From: Phaeobacter sp. J2-8
Lineage (GTDB): Bacteria > Pseudomonadota > Alphaproteobacteria > Rhodobacterales > Rhodobacteraceae
DNA length: 64,000 nucleotides
Reading direction: 5' to 3'
Assembly: GCF_022867865.1 (NCBI RefSeq)
Contig: NZ_JALIEC010000007.1
Coordinates: 124,001 to 188,000 of the forward strand
Part shown: positions 1 to 11,013 of the stretch, one piece after another
Numbering within the stretch: position 1 is the first letter of the stretch
Layout of the letters: the number at the start of each line of letters is the position of its first letter
The notes under the pieces: model-generated
The model's input: only the letters and a program-made list of their open reading frames with translations
Databases searched by the model: none
What the model was told of the DNA's origin: nothing
Program-made: the position numbers and the translations under genes

Positions 1-39
1 GCTGACCGTGACGCCGGACATTTCCAAAAGCGTTTTCAT
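1..39 (-). CDS. urtD: UrtD, urea ABC transporter ATP-binding protein (first 13 codons only)
   Basis: The window edge cuts this gene; only the N-terminus MKTLLEMSGVTVS is visible. Its ATG overlaps the stop codon of urtC in an ATGA arrangement, which indicates translational coupling. In the usual urtABCDE order the next gene after urtC encodes the ATPase UrtD, and the visible peptide fits the start of an ABC ATPase (a short strand followed by 'VTVS'). The identification rests mainly on context. Confidence 0.75.
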   Translation of the reverse strand, partial: MKTLLEMSGVTVS

Positions 40-1214
40 GGCTTGTCCTCTGCCTTTTTCATCACGATCAGGTCAAACAACCCGCCAATCCCCTTGGGGA
101 AGAACAGGGTCACAGCAACAAAGCTGAGACCAAGCAGCACCAGCCACCAATCGGTCCATTTGATTTCATAAAACCCAAGATTGATGTTGGGCGCGCCGCC
201 GCCGGTGAACCAGCTGGACAGAAGCGAGACAAAGGCCGCGCCGATCACCGCGCCGTAAAGCCGCCCACGCCCGCCAATGGCCACCCAGACCGCAAGATAG
301 ATCGAGGCAATCGGCGCGATTTCCGCCGGATTGATGATGCCCGCCTGCGGATAATACAGCGCGCCGGCAATGCCCGAAACGATGGCCGTCAGGGTGAAAA
401 CAAAGAGTTTGTAGCTTTCGACATGATAGCCAAGGAAACGCACCCGTGCCTCGTTGTCGCGAATGGCGCGGATCACGCTGCCCATCTTGCCGTCGACCAC
501 ATAGGCAAACAGCAGATAGCCCGCCCCCAGCGCCAGCGCCGAGGCCCAGAAAAAGGCGATGGAAATCGTGGCCTGTGGCGTCGCCTCAAACCCCGGAATA
601 TTCTGTAACCCGGAAAGACCGTTGTTTCCACGCAGGCCGGTGTCGTTCTGAAACAGATAGAGCGACAGGGCGAGTGTCATCGCCTGGGTCAGGATCGACA
701 GATAAACGCCGGTAACGCGCGAGCGGAAGGCGAGCCAGCCAAAGACCAGCGCCAGAAGGCCGGGGATCAAGATGACGGCCAGAAGCTGCAATGGCAGCGA
801 ATGGGCAAAGGCCCAGATCGTGGGGAATTCCGAAGAGCCAACAACGCCGAAGATCTGGCTGCCGATGGCGTCTGTTATCTCGCCCGATGTGGGCGGAATG
901 GCCCCGGATTGCAGGCTTTCGACGACAATCGCCTCTGTCCGGGCGTACATCAGCCACATGCCGACGGCGTACCCCCCGATGCCGAAGAAGGCGAAATGGC
1001 CCAACGAAAGGATGCCGCAATAGCCCCAGACCACGTCCATCGCGATGGCGATGAGACAGAGGCAGAGGGTTTTGCCCAGAGTTTTCACGAAAGAGGTCGA
1101 GATGAAGCCAATGCCTGTGGCCTCGGAGAGGGCGGTGACCGACAGGGTGAAAAGCCCAAGCGCCGCGAGGAAGATCAGGATCGACGGATTGCGGAAGACG
1201 AGAGAGCGGTTCAT
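36..1214 (-). CDS. urtC: UrtC, urea ABC transporter permease
   Basis: This 392-residue inner-membrane protein of the LivM/branched-chain permease family forms the urea channel together with UrtB. Hydrophobic segments run through the protein, starting with one at residues 13-31. The family signature region reads 'AIRDNEARVRFLGYHVESYKLFVF', where the EAA-like loop contacts the ATPases, and 'GGRGRLYGAVIGA' follows it. Length is normal for UrtC. It lies downstream of urtB on the same strand and is coupled to urtD by an ATGA overlap. Assignment to urea and not branched-chain amino acids comes from the urtABCD order and the urease genes next door. Confidence 0.93.
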   Translation of the reverse strand: MNRSLVFRNPSILIFLAALGLFTLSVTALSEATGIGFISTSFVKTLGKTLCLCLIAIAMDVVWGYCGILSLGHFAFFGIGGYAVGMWLMYARTEAIVVESLQSGAIPPTSGEITDAIGSQIFGVVGSSEFPTIWAFAHSLPLQLLAVILIPGLLALVFGWLAFRSRVTGVYLSILTQAMTLALSLYLFQNDTGLRGNNGLSGLQNIPGFEATPQATISIAFFWASALALGAGYLLFAYVVDGKMGSVIRAIRDNEARVRFLGYHVESYKLFVFTLTAIVSGIAGALYYPQAGIINPAEIAPIASIYLAVWVAIGGRGRLYGAVIGAAFVSLLSSWFTGGGAPNINLGFYEIKWTDWWLVLLGLSFVAVTLFFPKGIGGLFDLIVMKKAEDKP

Positions 1215-1284
1215 TGCTGCTGGCCCTTGATTTGGTTGCGCCGCGCTGCTGCGCGTCGCTGGGGGGTGGCGCGCGTTGCGCGCC

Positions 1285-1334
1285 GCGGGGGCGCCGCCCC
1301 CGGAACCCCCGGGATATTTCTGAACAGAAGAAGG
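1285..1334 (-). repeat. Post-stop repeat, copy A (between urtB and urtC)
   Basis: Read on the minus strand it starts 16 bases after the urtB stop codon with CCTTCTTCTG, continues into AAATATCCCGGGGG, and ends in a GC-rich hairpin (GGGGGC at 1287-1292 pairing with GCCCCC at 1296-1301). The same layout recurs after argJ and after the gene ending at 39301. It may act as a 3' end, attenuation or mRNA-processing element inside the urt operon; that role is inference. Confidence 0.7.
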
Positions 1335-1350
1335 TATGGCGTTTTCATGA

Positions 1351-3318
1351 TCAATCTCCTGCTGCCCGGCCTTTGAGGGCGACGATGCCCTTCGGGCGGA
1401 ACTGAATGAACAGGATGATGAAGAGGATCATGTAGGTCTGGGCGGCGAGGGTGTTCGAGGGGTTGAAGAATTCGATCCCCTTTTGCAGGAAGCCGATCAG
1501 GGTGGCGCCCGCAAGCGTGCCCCAGACGTTGCCGACACCGCCGACAACCACGGTCATGAAGCTCTGCACGATATAGTCGGCGCCCATTTCCGAGGTGACC
1601 TTGGCATAAAGGCCGATGGCGACACCGGCGATCCCGGCGATGCCGGAGCCGAGACCGAAGGTCAGCATGTTGATGCGATCGGGGTTGATGCCCATCGACG
1701 ACGCCATGCGCGGATTTTGCGTGACGGCGCGGACCTCTAGCCCGAGGCGGGTTTTCTTGAGGATGAACAACAGCAGCGCAAGGAACATCAGCGCGAGCAC
1801 AAAGATGGCGATACGGATGTAGGAGATCTGCACCACGTCGTTGATCACCCATGCGCCGTCGAGCCAGCCCGGTGAGGTCAGCGGGCGCGCCTGGGTGCCG
1901 AAGATGTTCTTGGCCAGCTGTTGCAGCGCGATGGAGATGCCGAAGGTGGCGAGCAGGGTTTCCAGTGGGCGATGATAGAGCCAGCGGATCACCAGGCGCT
2001 CCATCGCAACGCCGGCGGCAAACGTGACGGCAAAGGCCAGCGGCAGGGCGACAATCAGCGACAGGGTGTAATCAGGGATGAACAGCTGCACCACATAGCC
2101 GGTGTAGGCGCCCATCATGATGAATTCGCCATGCGCCATGTTGATCACGCCCATCACGCCAAAGGTGATGGCAAGGCCGATGGCGGCGAGGAAGTAGATC
2201 GAGGCCAGCGACACCGCGTCCATCGTCAGGTCGATGGTCTGGCCAACGCCAACGCGGGTTTCGACCGAGGCCAGCGCCGTTTCGGCGGCATCGGTGATGG
2301 CGGCGTCGGGCTCGTCGTAAGCTTCGTAAAACACATGGGCGTCGAGCGCGGCATCGACATCGGCGTCGGTGACCATCTGCGGGACTGTGCCCTCGGCGGC
2401 GAGTGCGGCATAGGCTTCTGCGCGGGCGTCATCGCGGCCCAGACGGGCCAGTGCCAGCCCGCCGACACGGCCGTCGACGATATTGGCCTCAAGCGCGGCA
2501 CGCACATCGGAAGGGGTGACCAATGGCGGCGCAAGATCGGCCGAGACCAGTGCGGCATAGGCCACGTCGCGGTCAATCGTGTCGCCTGCGGTCAGCACAC
2601 GGGCAATATTCGCGCCCTCTGGCACCTCATTGGCCGCGGTGAATTTCACTGTCAGAATCTGATTGAGAACTGCGCGGCCCTCGACGCTGAGATCGCGGGA
2701 CAGGCCCGCGATAGCCGCAATGCGTGCGGCAGTGTTGTCGCCAAAACGCGCGGTCAGATAGGTGACCAGACGCTCTTTGCGGGTCTTCAGGGCGGGATCT
2801 GTTTCCCCGGCGATCGACGCGGCCAGCGCCGCAAGCTGGGTCGGATCGGGATTGCGGGAAATGGCATCCAGCGCCTCGCGGCGGCGATTGATATCGGGGT
2901 CGGACAGTTGAAACTGGACCAGCGCCGCGCCGATTTCACGACGCACACCGCCGTTGGGTTTGATATTGGACAGGCCATCACTGGACACCGCCGTTGCGAC
3001 CACTTCGCCGCTGTCAATATCGGTCAGGTCATAGCCATCACCGGATTTGGCTGCATAGAAGAACATGCCATCCGCGTCGCGTTCCCAGACATCGCGTTCC
3101 ACAAACCGATTGAGAAACCCGGGCACCTGGGGATTGCCAGAGCCCACCAGCGCATCGAGCACCGTACCGATGGAGCGGCGCGACGGCTTGGCGACCAGCG
3201 CCTGATGCTCTTGCAAGATGGATTGGATTGTCTGGGCTGGGTCGGGCGAACCGTCCTGAGCCGTCGCCGTGATGGGCAGACACAGCAAAGCCAGACACAC
3301 GAGAAGAACGCGGTGCAT
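1351..3318 (-). CDS. urtB: UrtB, urea ABC transporter permease with long periplasmic N-terminal domain
   Basis: This permease of the LivH family partners with UrtC for urea uptake. I start it at the ATG at 3318 because the protein then opens with a clear signal peptide (MHRVLLVCLALLCLPITATAQ); the reading frame extends upstream only through a TTG without such a signal. Product 655 residues. Residues about 20-360 form an Ala-rich helical repeat domain, predicted periplasmic, as in many proteobacterial UrtB proteins. Residues about 365-655 carry the membrane part, with 'GVMGVINMAHGEFIMMGAY' and the conserved loop 'VRAVTQNPRMASSMGINPDR'. It follows urtA after about 80 bases that can fold into a hairpin. 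Confidence 0.93.
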   Translation of the reverse strand: MHRVLLVCLALLCLPITATAQDGSPDPAQTIQSILQEHQALVAKPSRRSIGTVLDALVGSGNPQVPGFLNRFVERDVWERDADGMFFYAAKSGDGYDLTDIDSGEVVATAVSSDGLSNIKPNGGVRREIGAALVQFQLSDPDINRRREALDAISRNPDPTQLAALAASIAGETDPALKTRKERLVTYLTARFGDNTAARIAAIAGLSRDLSVEGRAVLNQILTVKFTAANEVPEGANIARVLTAGDTIDRDVAYAALVSADLAPPLVTPSDVRAALEANIVDGRVGGLALARLGRDDARAEAYAALAAEGTVPQMVTDADVDAALDAHVFYEAYDEPDAAITDAAETALASVETRVGVGQTIDLTMDAVSLASIYFLAAIGLAITFGVMGVINMAHGEFIMMGAYTGYVVQLFIPDYTLSLIVALPLAFAVTFAAGVAMERLVIRWLYHRPLETLLATFGISIALQQLAKNIFGTQARPLTSPGWLDGAWVINDVVQISYIRIAIFVLALMFLALLLFILKKTRLGLEVRAVTQNPRMASSMGINPDRINMLTFGLGSGIAGIAGVAIGLYAKVTSEMGADYIVQSFMTVVVGGVGNVWGTLAGATLIGFLQKGIEFFNPSNTLAAQTYMILFIILFIQFRPKGIVALKGRAAGD

Positions 3319-3352
3319 AAGGGGGGCCAATTCTTGCGAGGAAAAGGAGAGC

Positions 3353-3378
3353 GGGAGCGCGACCAAAGCCGCGCCCCC
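3353..3378 (-). promoter_or_regulatory. Intercistronic hairpin between urtA and urtB
   Basis: In the minus-strand transcript GGGGGCGCG can pair with CGCGCUCCC across an 8-base loop. The single non-Watson-Crick position is a G-U pair on this strand but an A-C mismatch on the other, so the fold favours the urt mRNA. No U-tract follows. Hairpins after the binding-protein gene commonly protect that part of an ABC-transporter mRNA or cause partial termination; that role is inferred here. Confidence 0.5.
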
Positions 3379-3397
3379 TGGGAGGAGACCGTTTAGA

Positions 3398-4682
3398 TCA
3401 GTAGTTGGATTTGATCTGTACGCAGGTTTCGGTTTCGGTGTTGTACATACCGCAACCCAGATCTTTCCAATCGGATTTCAGAACCGCCAATTCCGGCAGA
3501 TAATCGGTCCAGGCATCGCCCGGCACTTCCGAGGTTTGGCTGATGATATCGAACTGGCCATCGGCGGTGATTTCGCCGATCAGAACAGGCTTCGACAGGT
3601 GATGGTTCACCAGCATCTCGGCGGTGCCGCCGGTCAGGTTCGGGAAGGTCTGGCCATACATCGCGGTGCGCACGGCATCGACATCGGTGGTTTCAGCCTC
3701 GGTCGCGGCGTTCACCCACATGTTGAAGCCGATATAGTGTGCTTCCATCGGGTCGTTCGTGACGCGCTCTTCGCCCATGCGGGCCTTCCAGGTTTCGATA
3801 AACGCTGTGTTGTCGTCGGATTCTGCCGACTGGAAGTAGTTCCAGGCCGCGAGGTGGCCAACGAGGTTCGATGTATCAAGGCCCGAGAGCTCTTCTTCAC
3901 CAACCGAGAACGCCACAACGGGGATGTCATCCGCCGAAATGCCAGCCGCTGCCAGTTCCTTGTAGAAGCCGATGTTGGCGTCGCCGTTGATGGTGGAAAT
4001 CACGCCAACCTGTTTGCCGTCGGCGCCCAGCGCGACAACATCCGCCACAATGGTGGCCCAGTCGGAATGACCAAACGGCGTGTAGTTGACGAAGATATCT
4101 TCTTCGGCAATGCCCTTGGACTTCAGATAGGATTCAAGGATGTTGTTGGTGGTACGCGGATAGACATAGTCGGTGCCGAGCAGGGCGAATTTTTCAACGC
4201 CCAGTTCGTCGAGGAAATAATCTGTGGCCGGGATCGCCTGTTGGTTGGGGGCGGCACCGGTGTAGAACACATTTTTCGAGGATTTCTTCGCCTTCGTACT
4301 GCACAGGGTAGAACAGCAGGCCGTTCAGCTCTTCGATCACCGGCAGAACCGATTTCCGCGACACGGAGGTCCAGTTGCCAAAGATCACGTCAACTTCGTG
4401 AACCGACAGAAGTTCACGTGCTTTTTCGGCAAACAGCGGCCAGTCGGACGCAGGGTCAACAACAACAGCCTCAAGGTCACAGCCCAGCAGGCCGCCCTTT
4501 TCGTTCTGCTGCTCGACCAGCATTTCAATGGTGTCTTTCAGGGTGGTTTCCGAAATCGCCATGGTGCCGGACAGCGAATGCAGAACCCCGACTTTGATCG
4601 GGCAATCGGCGGCCAGCGCGGGCGTAGCAGCAAAAAGCCCAAGCGCGGCAATGGATGTCATGGTCTTTGTGAAACGGATCAT
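3398..4682 (-). CDS. urtA: UrtA, periplasmic urea-binding protein (single-base frameshift)
   Basis: This is the substrate-binding component of the urea ABC transporter. The ATG at 4682 has a good Shine-Dalgarno (GGGGAGAA) upstream and opens a signal peptide ending near 'ATPALAAD'. The mature protein contains the UrtA hallmarks 'IKVGVLHSLSGTMAISE', 'EDIFVNYTPFGHSDWATIV' and 'NDPMEAHYIGFNMW'. The frame breaks at 4283-4285: on the coding strand GAAGAAATCC has one A too many, and removing it gives EESSKNVFYTGAAPN, the expected family sequence. Repaired length is 427 residues, normal for UrtA. The extra base is in an AAA run and is probably a sequence error. Confidence 0.9.
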
Positions 4683-5091
4683 CAATCTTTTCTCCCCGCA
4701 GGGTATCTGCATTGCCATTGCACCGAAATGGGCGCGGACATAGATACAGACCCTGCAACGTCGTTGTTGCGAAATGTGTGGCGGCCGGAAGAATGCCAGT
4801 TCAGCGGTCGTCACACGCCCATCACGTCGGTTCATCCCCTCGGCTGAGCACGGATATTGGTTCTGCATTGCGGCAACGGGATCAATTCTGGCGGCGCGTT
4901 TTGGCCACGATCAATGGTTAATGATTAATTTATAGGCACAACCAGCCACACATGCACAATAATTGATCTAAATTTCCGGCGCGATGTCTCGAAACTGCCG
5001 CGAATCTGGCCATTCACCGGTTGGCTATGCTCAATACGTGGCAATTCAAGCAACCAACCGGAATCGTCCCATCACCTTGCAACCCCGTCAT
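4683..5091. promoter_or_regulatory. Divergent intergenic region between urtA and ureD
   Basis: These 409 bases separate the urea transporter operon (minus) from the urease operon (plus) and must hold both promoters. The stretch at about 4915-4980 is clearly AT-rich (…ggttaatgattaatttataggc…). I looked for a sigma-54 GG-N10-GC site on both strands and found no convincing match, so I do not place promoter boxes. A 22-codon open frame (5027-5095) ends in an ATGA overlap with the chosen ureD start. Confidence 0.5.
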
Positions 5092-5940
5092 ATGATTGCC
5101 CCCGAGGCCAAGACCCGCACCGGCAAAACCGCTGCCAAAGATCAGGGTCAGCCGCGCACACGTGGCGGAATCATCCTGTCAGCCAAGCGGCGCGGCCCCG
5201 ACAGCGTGATTGATGGTTTGCGCCAGGTTGGCGCGTACAAGGCGCTGTTCCCGCGCGGACGCGGGATGCTGCAATCGATCCTGATCAATACATCTGGCGG
5301 CGTGACGGGCGGCGATCAACTGGCCCTGACGGCAGAAGTCGGATCAGGTGCCGCGCTGGGCCTGACCACGCAGGCCGCGGAACGCGCCTATCGCAGCCGC
5401 GAAGGCGACTTTGGTCATGTCACCTCTGCCATCAAGGTGGCCGAGGGGGCGACGCTGCATTGGTTGCCGCAGGAAGTGATCCTTTATGATGGCTGTGCGC
5501 TGTCGCGACGTCTGGACATTGATCTGGCGGCGGATGCGCGGCTCTTGCTTGTGGAACCGGTGGTCTTTGGCCGTGCTGCCATGGGCGAGTGCCTTACCTC
5601 TGGCCGGTTTCATGACCGGATCACAGTCACGCGGGGCGGCCGACCGCTGTACCGCGATGCGCTGCACCTGGAGGGGGCAATATCGGATCAACTGGCCCTG
5701 CGCCCCGTGGCGGATGGCATGGGCGCGATGGCGTCGCTGGTTTATGTCGCGCCGGACGCCGAAACCCGGCTGACCACCATCCGCAGCCAACTGCCCGCCA
5801 CCTGCGGTGCCAGCCTTCTGGCACCTGATTTGCTGGCCCTGCGGCTGCTCTGCCCGGACAGCCACATGCTGCGCAAACATCTTATTCCCATACTCGACCT
5901 GTTGTCGGGCGATACCCTGCCTGTTTCCTGGAGACTTTGA
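5092..5940 (+). CDS. ureD: UreD, urease accessory protein
   Basis: UreD is the scaffold of the UreDFG complex that loads nickel into apo-urease. The reading frame contains the UreD signature '[14 protein letters not shown]' and '[11 protein letters not shown]', followed by '[10 protein letters not shown]'. I chose the ATG at 5092 ([11 protein letters not shown]), giving 282 residues, because the family begins shortly before the '[12 protein letters not shown]' strand. The frame stays open back to an ATG at 4984, and neither start has a clear Shine-Dalgarno. First gene of the urease operon; ureA follows after 4 bases. Confidence 0.92.
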   Translation: MIAPEAKTRTGKTAAKDQGQPRTRGGIILSAKRRGPDSVIDGLRQVGAYKALFPRGRGMLQSILINTSGGVTGGDQLALTAEVGSGAALGLTTQAAERAYRSREGDFGHVTSAIKVAEGATLHWLPQEVILYDGCALSRRLDIDLAADARLLLVEPVVFGRAAMGECLTSGRFHDRITVTRGGRPLYRDALHLEGAISDQLALRPVADGMGAMASLVYVAPDAETRLTTIRSQLPATCGASLLAPDLLALRLLCPDSHMLRKHLIPILDLLSGDTLPVSWRL

Positions 5941-5944
5941 CCAC

Positions 5945-6247
5945 ATGCAACTGACCCCCCGAGAAAAGGACAAACTGCTGATCGCCATGGCCGCAGAAGT
6001 CGCACGCAAGCGGCTGGCCCGTGGTGTGGTGCTGAACTACCCCGAGGCGATTGCCCTGATCACCGATGCCGTGGTCGAAGGCGCGCGCGATGGCCGATCC
6101 GTTGCCGACATGATGGAGGCCGGCGCCCAGGTCATCACCCGCGACCAATGCATGGAGGGCGTGCCGGAAATGATCCACGAAGTTCAGGTCGAAGCAACCT
6201 TTCCCGACGGCACAAAGCTTGTCACCGTGCACAACCCCATTCGGTAG
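5945..6247 (+). CDS. ureA: Urease subunit gamma
   Basis: This is the smallest structural subunit of the nickel urease (UreABC trimer of trimers), 100 residues and full length. It begins [12 protein letters not shown] and carries the conserved stretches '[20 protein letters not shown]' and '[18 protein letters not shown]', ending 'VTVHNPIR'. It starts 4 bases after ureD. In this operon gamma and beta are separate genes, as is typical for alphaproteobacteria, and are separated by a small extra ORF. Confidence 0.97.
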   Translation: MQLTPREKDKLLIAMAAEVARKRLARGVVLNYPEAIALITDAVVEGARDGRSVADMMEAGAQVITRDQCMEGVPEMIHEVQVEATFPDGTKLVTVHNPIR

Positions 6248-6290
6248 AGTGGATTTCCAACCCACCGCCCCCCTCAACAGGAGACCCAAC

Positions 6291-6452
6291 ATGACCCGTA
6301 TGCTTGCCCCCGCCCTTGCGCTTACTGCCACGCCCGCGCTTGCCCATTCCGGCGCGCATCTTCACCCGCATGGCGCGGGAAACTGGCTGACCGTGGTGCT
6401 GGGTCTGGCCGTTGTTGCGCTGGCAACCGCGCTGATGGTGCGGCGCAAATGA
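6291..6452 (+). CDS. Small predicted membrane/secreted protein in the urease operon
   Basis: A 53-residue ORF preceded by AACAGGAGACCCAAC, a good Shine-Dalgarno. The N-terminus looks like a signal peptide ([18 protein letters not shown]), followed at once by a His-rich segment [10 protein letters not shown] and then one membrane helix ([19 protein letters not shown]) ending in RRK. Its stop overlaps the ureB ATG (ATGA), so it is tightly embedded between ureA and ureB. I do not recognise a named family. A His-rich, membrane-anchored peptide inside a nickel-enzyme operon suggests metal handling, but that is only inference. Confidence 0.8.
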   Translation: MTRMLAPALALTATPALAHSGAHLHPHGAGNWLTVVLGLAVVALATALMVRRK

Positions 6453-6754
6453 TCCCCGGAGAGCTGTTTCCCGCCGAGGGCACGCTGACGCTGAACCCCG
6501 GCGCCGAGGTGACAACGCTGATGGTGGCCAATACCGGCGACCGCCCGGTGCAAGTCGGCTCGCATTACCATTTCGCCGAAGCCAATCCCGGGTTGGATTT
6601 CGACCGTGATGCGGCACGCGGCAAAAGGCTCGACATTGCGGCGGGCACCGCCGTACGATTTGAGCCCGGCCAACGGCGCGAGGTCAATTTGATCCCGGTT
6701 TCCGGTGCGCGACGGATTTTTGGCTTTAACCAGCAGGTGATGGGCGATCTCTGA
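6449..6754 (+). CDS. ureB: Urease subunit beta
   Basis: This 101-residue structural subunit of urease is full length. It opens [18 protein letters not shown] and carries the UreB signature '[28 protein letters not shown]' and '[17 protein letters not shown]', ending '[10 protein letters not shown]'. Translation is coupled to the preceding 53-residue ORF by an ATGA overlap. A GNAT gene, not ureC, follows. Confidence 0.97.
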   Translation: MIPGELFPAEGTLTLNPGAEVTTLMVANTGDRPVQVGSHYHFAEANPGLDFDRDAARGKRLDIAAGTAVRFEPGQRREVNLIPVSGARRIFGFNQQVMGDL

Positions 6755-6785
6755 CGCGCCCGCGCCCGCATCTCAGGACGCCATA

Positions 6786-7295
6786 ATGCCCCATGCTATC
6801 GAGAAGGTTCGCACCGATTCCCAAATCGCCGCCGCACGTGCCATGGTTTGGGAATTCTTTGACGTGCTGCGCGAGCGCTATCCCGACATGCTGGATATGA
6901 TCGACGATTATATCAAAAATCAGGATGTTGCGGGCGAGCTTGCGGCCTTTGACCGGTTCTTCCTGCCACCGCATGGTGAATGTTTTCTGGCAATGCTGGA
7001 TGGCGCGCCCGCCGGTCTGGTCATGCTGAAACCGCATGGCGACACCGGCGGCGAAATGAACCGGATGTATGTTCGGGCGTCTGCCCGTGGCAAGGGTCTT
7101 GGCCGCAAGCTGGGCGAGGCGATCATCACAGAAGCCCGCGCCCTGGGCTATGACACCCTCTGGCTTGATGCGGTCTATCGCCATGTTGAGGCATTGCCAC
7201 TCTACGAAAGCCTCGGCTTTGAATATTTCACCGATCCCAGCGTGTTCCACGGCGACGACGATCGCATCCTTCACATGAAACTATCCCTTCAATAG
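6786..7295 (+). CDS. GNAT-family N-acetyltransferase within the urease operon
   Basis: A 169-residue acetyltransferase with the GNAT fold. The acetyl-CoA binding motif A reads '[18 protein letters not shown]' (R/Q-x-x-G-x-G/A), and motif B is '[16 protein letters not shown]'. The substrate cannot be read from sequence. It lies 31 bases after ureB and 11 bases before ureC, so it is very probably co-transcribed with urease. It is not a standard urease gene; a role in modifying a urease component, or simple hitch-hiking, are both possible. Confidence 0.88.
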   Translation: MPHAIEKVRTDSQIAAARAMVWEFFDVLRERYPDMLDMIDDYIKNQDVAGELAAFDRFFLPPHGECFLAMLDGAPAGLVMLKPHGDTGGEMNRMYVRASARGKGLGRKLGEAIITEARALGYDTLWLDAVYRHVEALPLYESLGFEYFTDPSVFHGDDDRILHMKLSLQ

Positions 7296-7306
7296 AGAGC
7301 CCAGAC

Positions 7307-9067
<1,761 letters not shown>

Positions 9068-9139
9068 CGCCCCCACCGGCCCGAGCCCTGCCCAAAAAAA
9101 TTGCCACCAAAGCGCCTGCATTTCTGAAGGACAGCAGTC

Positions 9140-9739
9140 ATGACCCTGCCCGCCACCCAAACCATCGTAACGCGCGCGCATGCGCCCGACTGTCAGGATC
9201 TCGTGACGCTGTCTTATGATGATCGTTTCTTTCGCCGCAAGGTGCTGACCACGGTCCAGGGCACGCGGTTTCTGGTGGATCTGGAACACACGACTTCGGT
9301 GGATCATGGCGATGCCTTTCAATTGCCGGATGGCACGTTGATCGAGGTGGTGGCCGCCGAAGAAGACCTCTTTGCCGTGACCGGTGATCTGACGCGGCTG
9401 GCCTGGCACGTTGGCAACCGCCACACCCCATGCCAGATCGAAGAAGGTCGTCTCTTGATCCAGCGCGACAAGGTGATCGGCCATATGCTGGAACATCTGG
9501 GCGCGACGCTGACCGAAGTGTCGGAACCGTTCACGCCAGAGGGCGGGGCCTATGGCCATGGTCGCACCCATGCGCATGAACATGGCGCGACGGCGCATTC
9601 CCACGGGCACGAACACAGCCACGGGCACAGTCACGATCACGGGCCCGACCACAGTCACAATCACGGGCACAGCCACGAACATGGGCACAGCCACACACAT
9701 TCGCACCAAAACGCCCATGCGCATGACCATGAACACTGA
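9140..9739 (+). CDS. ureE: UreE, urease nickel metallochaperone with His-rich tail
   Basis: UreE delivers Ni(II) to the urease assembly complex. This 199-residue protein has the UreE N-terminal domain (to about residue 75) and the metal-binding domain with 'GDLTRLAWHVGNRHTPCQIEEGRLLIQRD' and 'HMLEHLGATL', whose conserved His is the dimer nickel ligand. From about residue 138 a tail of about 60 residues is nearly half His, built from GHSH/HEHGHSH motifs, and can store many nickel ions. Its 3' end overlaps the start of ureF. Confidence 0.96.
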   Translation: MTLPATQTIVTRAHAPDCQDLVTLSYDDRFFRRKVLTTVQGTRFLVDLEHTTSVDHGDAFQLPDGTLIEVVAAEEDLFAVTGDLTRLAWHVGNRHTPCQIEEGRLLIQRDKVIGHMLEHLGATLTEVSEPFTPEGGAYGHGRTHAHEHGATAHSHGHEHSHGHSHDHGPDHSHNHGHSHEHGHSHTHSHQNAHAHDHEH

Positions 9740-10370
9740 TCTTCTGACGCTGCAACAATGGCTTTCGCCGTCCTTTCCGGTTGGCGCATTCGCCTATTCC
9801 CATGGCCTGGAAACCGCCATTCACAACGGCTGGGTGACATCCGCGGACGACCTGCGCAACTGGCTGACGCCGCTGTTGGCGGATGGCAGCGGGCGCTCTG
9901 ATGCGGTGCTTTTGGCCTGCGCCTATCGCGCCGGCACGACCGCCGAGTTGGAGACGGTCGAGGCCAATGCACGGGCCTTTGCCCCCGCCGCCGAACGGCT
10001 GACCGAAGGCGCGTTGCAGGGCGCGGCATTCGCCCGCACGGTGCGCGACGTCTGGGGGTTTGATCTGCCGGACATGATGCTGCCGGTGGCGGTGGGGCGC
10101 GCGGCGCGTCTGGCGGGCCTGCCCCTGCACACCACCTGCGCCATGTATCTGCATGCATTCATCGCCAATCTGACCTCTGCCGCGATCCGGCTTGTGCCGC
10201 TGGGCCAGACCGAGGGGCAAGCCGTGCTGGCCACCCTGACGCCGCTTTGTGGTACAATCGCAGACGCAACGGCACAGGCGACGCCCGACGATATTTATTC
10301 CAATTGCCTGCTCTCGGATGTGGCGGCAATGACCCATGAAACCCTCGAACCAAGGCTTTTTCGCGCATGA
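9729..10370 (+). CDS. ureF: UreF, urease accessory protein
   Basis: UreF is the GTPase-regulating partner in the UreDFG complex. The protein shows the family start '[24 protein letters not shown]' and later '[29 protein letters not shown]'. I use the ATG at 9729 (MNTDLL), giving 213 residues; an in-frame ATG two codons earlier (9723) is equally possible. Either start lies inside the end of ureE, so the two are coupled. The stop overlaps the ureG ATG. Confidence 0.95.
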   Translation: MNTDLLTLQQWLSPSFPVGAFAYSHGLETAIHNGWVTSADDLRNWLTPLLADGSGRSDAVLLACAYRAGTTAELETVEANARAFAPAAERLTEGALQGAAFARTVRDVWGFDLPDMMLPVAVGRAARLAGLPLHTTCAMYLHAFIANLTSAAIRLVPLGQTEGQAVLATLTPLCGTIADATAQATPDDIYSNCLLSDVAAMTHETLEPRLFRA

Positions 10371-11005
10371 CCACGCTAAACGGACCTCTTCGTATCGGCA
10401 TCGGCGGCCCTGTCGGTGCAGGCAAAACCACATTGACGGCCAAACTGGCCGGTTTGATGCATCCGGGCTATTCCATCGCCGCGATCACCAACGACATTTA
10501 CACGCAGGAAGACGCCGAGGCGCTGATGCGGATGCAGGTTTTGCCCGGGGATCGGGTGATGGGCGTGGAGACCGGCGGCTGCCCCCATACCGCGATCCGT
10601 GAAGATGCCTCGATCAATCTTGCGGCCATCGCCGACATGCGGGCCCGGCATGCGGATCTTGAGGTGGTGCTGGTCGAATCTGGCGGCGACAATCTGTCGG
10701 CCACCTTCAGCCCGGAACTGGCGGATTTCACCATCTACGTGATCGACGTGGCCGCAGGCGAGGAAATCCCGCGCAAGGGCGGGCCTGCCATCACCAAATC
10801 CGACCTGCTGATCATCAACAAAACCGACCTCGCGCCGCATGTCGGGGCGTCACTGGAGGTGATGGAACGCGACGCGAAACGGATGCGCGGGGATCGGCCG
10901 TTTCTGTTTGCCTCGTTGAAACACGGCAAGGGACCGCAAGAGATTTTGCAGGCGATTTGTGATCTGGCCGGATTGCGTGAGTTGGAGGCGATCCCGGCGG
11001 AGTAG
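10367..11005 (+). CDS. ureG: UreG, urease GTPase
   Basis: UreG is a SIMIBI-class GTPase that powers nickel insertion into urease. The P-loop is '[17 protein letters not shown]' near residues 10-26. The nickel-binding Cys-Pro-His motif is present in '[19 protein letters not shown]', and the guanine-specificity motif is 'IINKTDL'. Length 212 is typical. Its ATG overlaps the ureF stop (ATGA). It is the last gene of the urease operon; a palindromic repeat and a bidirectional terminator follow. Confidence 0.98.
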   Translation: MTTLNGPLRIGIGGPVGAGKTTLTAKLAGLMHPGYSIAAITNDIYTQEDAEALMRMQVLPGDRVMGVETGGCPHTAIREDASINLAAIADMRARHADLEVVLVESGGDNLSATFSPELADFTIYVIDVAAGEEIPRKGGPAITKSDLLIINKTDLAPHVGASLEVMERDAKRMRGDRPFLFASLKHGKGPQEILQAICDLAGLRELEAIPAE

Positions 11006-11013
11006 AACGCCGC

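Noticed and set aside
1921-3396. A 491-codon open frame on the plus strand opposite urtB
   Set aside because: Shadow of the GC-rich urtB codons; its sequence is low-complexity (Gly/Arg/His/Gln-rich) and has no family features, while urtB is certain.
4683-5091. Sigma-54/NtrC promoter for the urea transporter or urease
   Set aside because: Biologically attractive, but no site with correct GG-N10-GC spacing was found on either strand.
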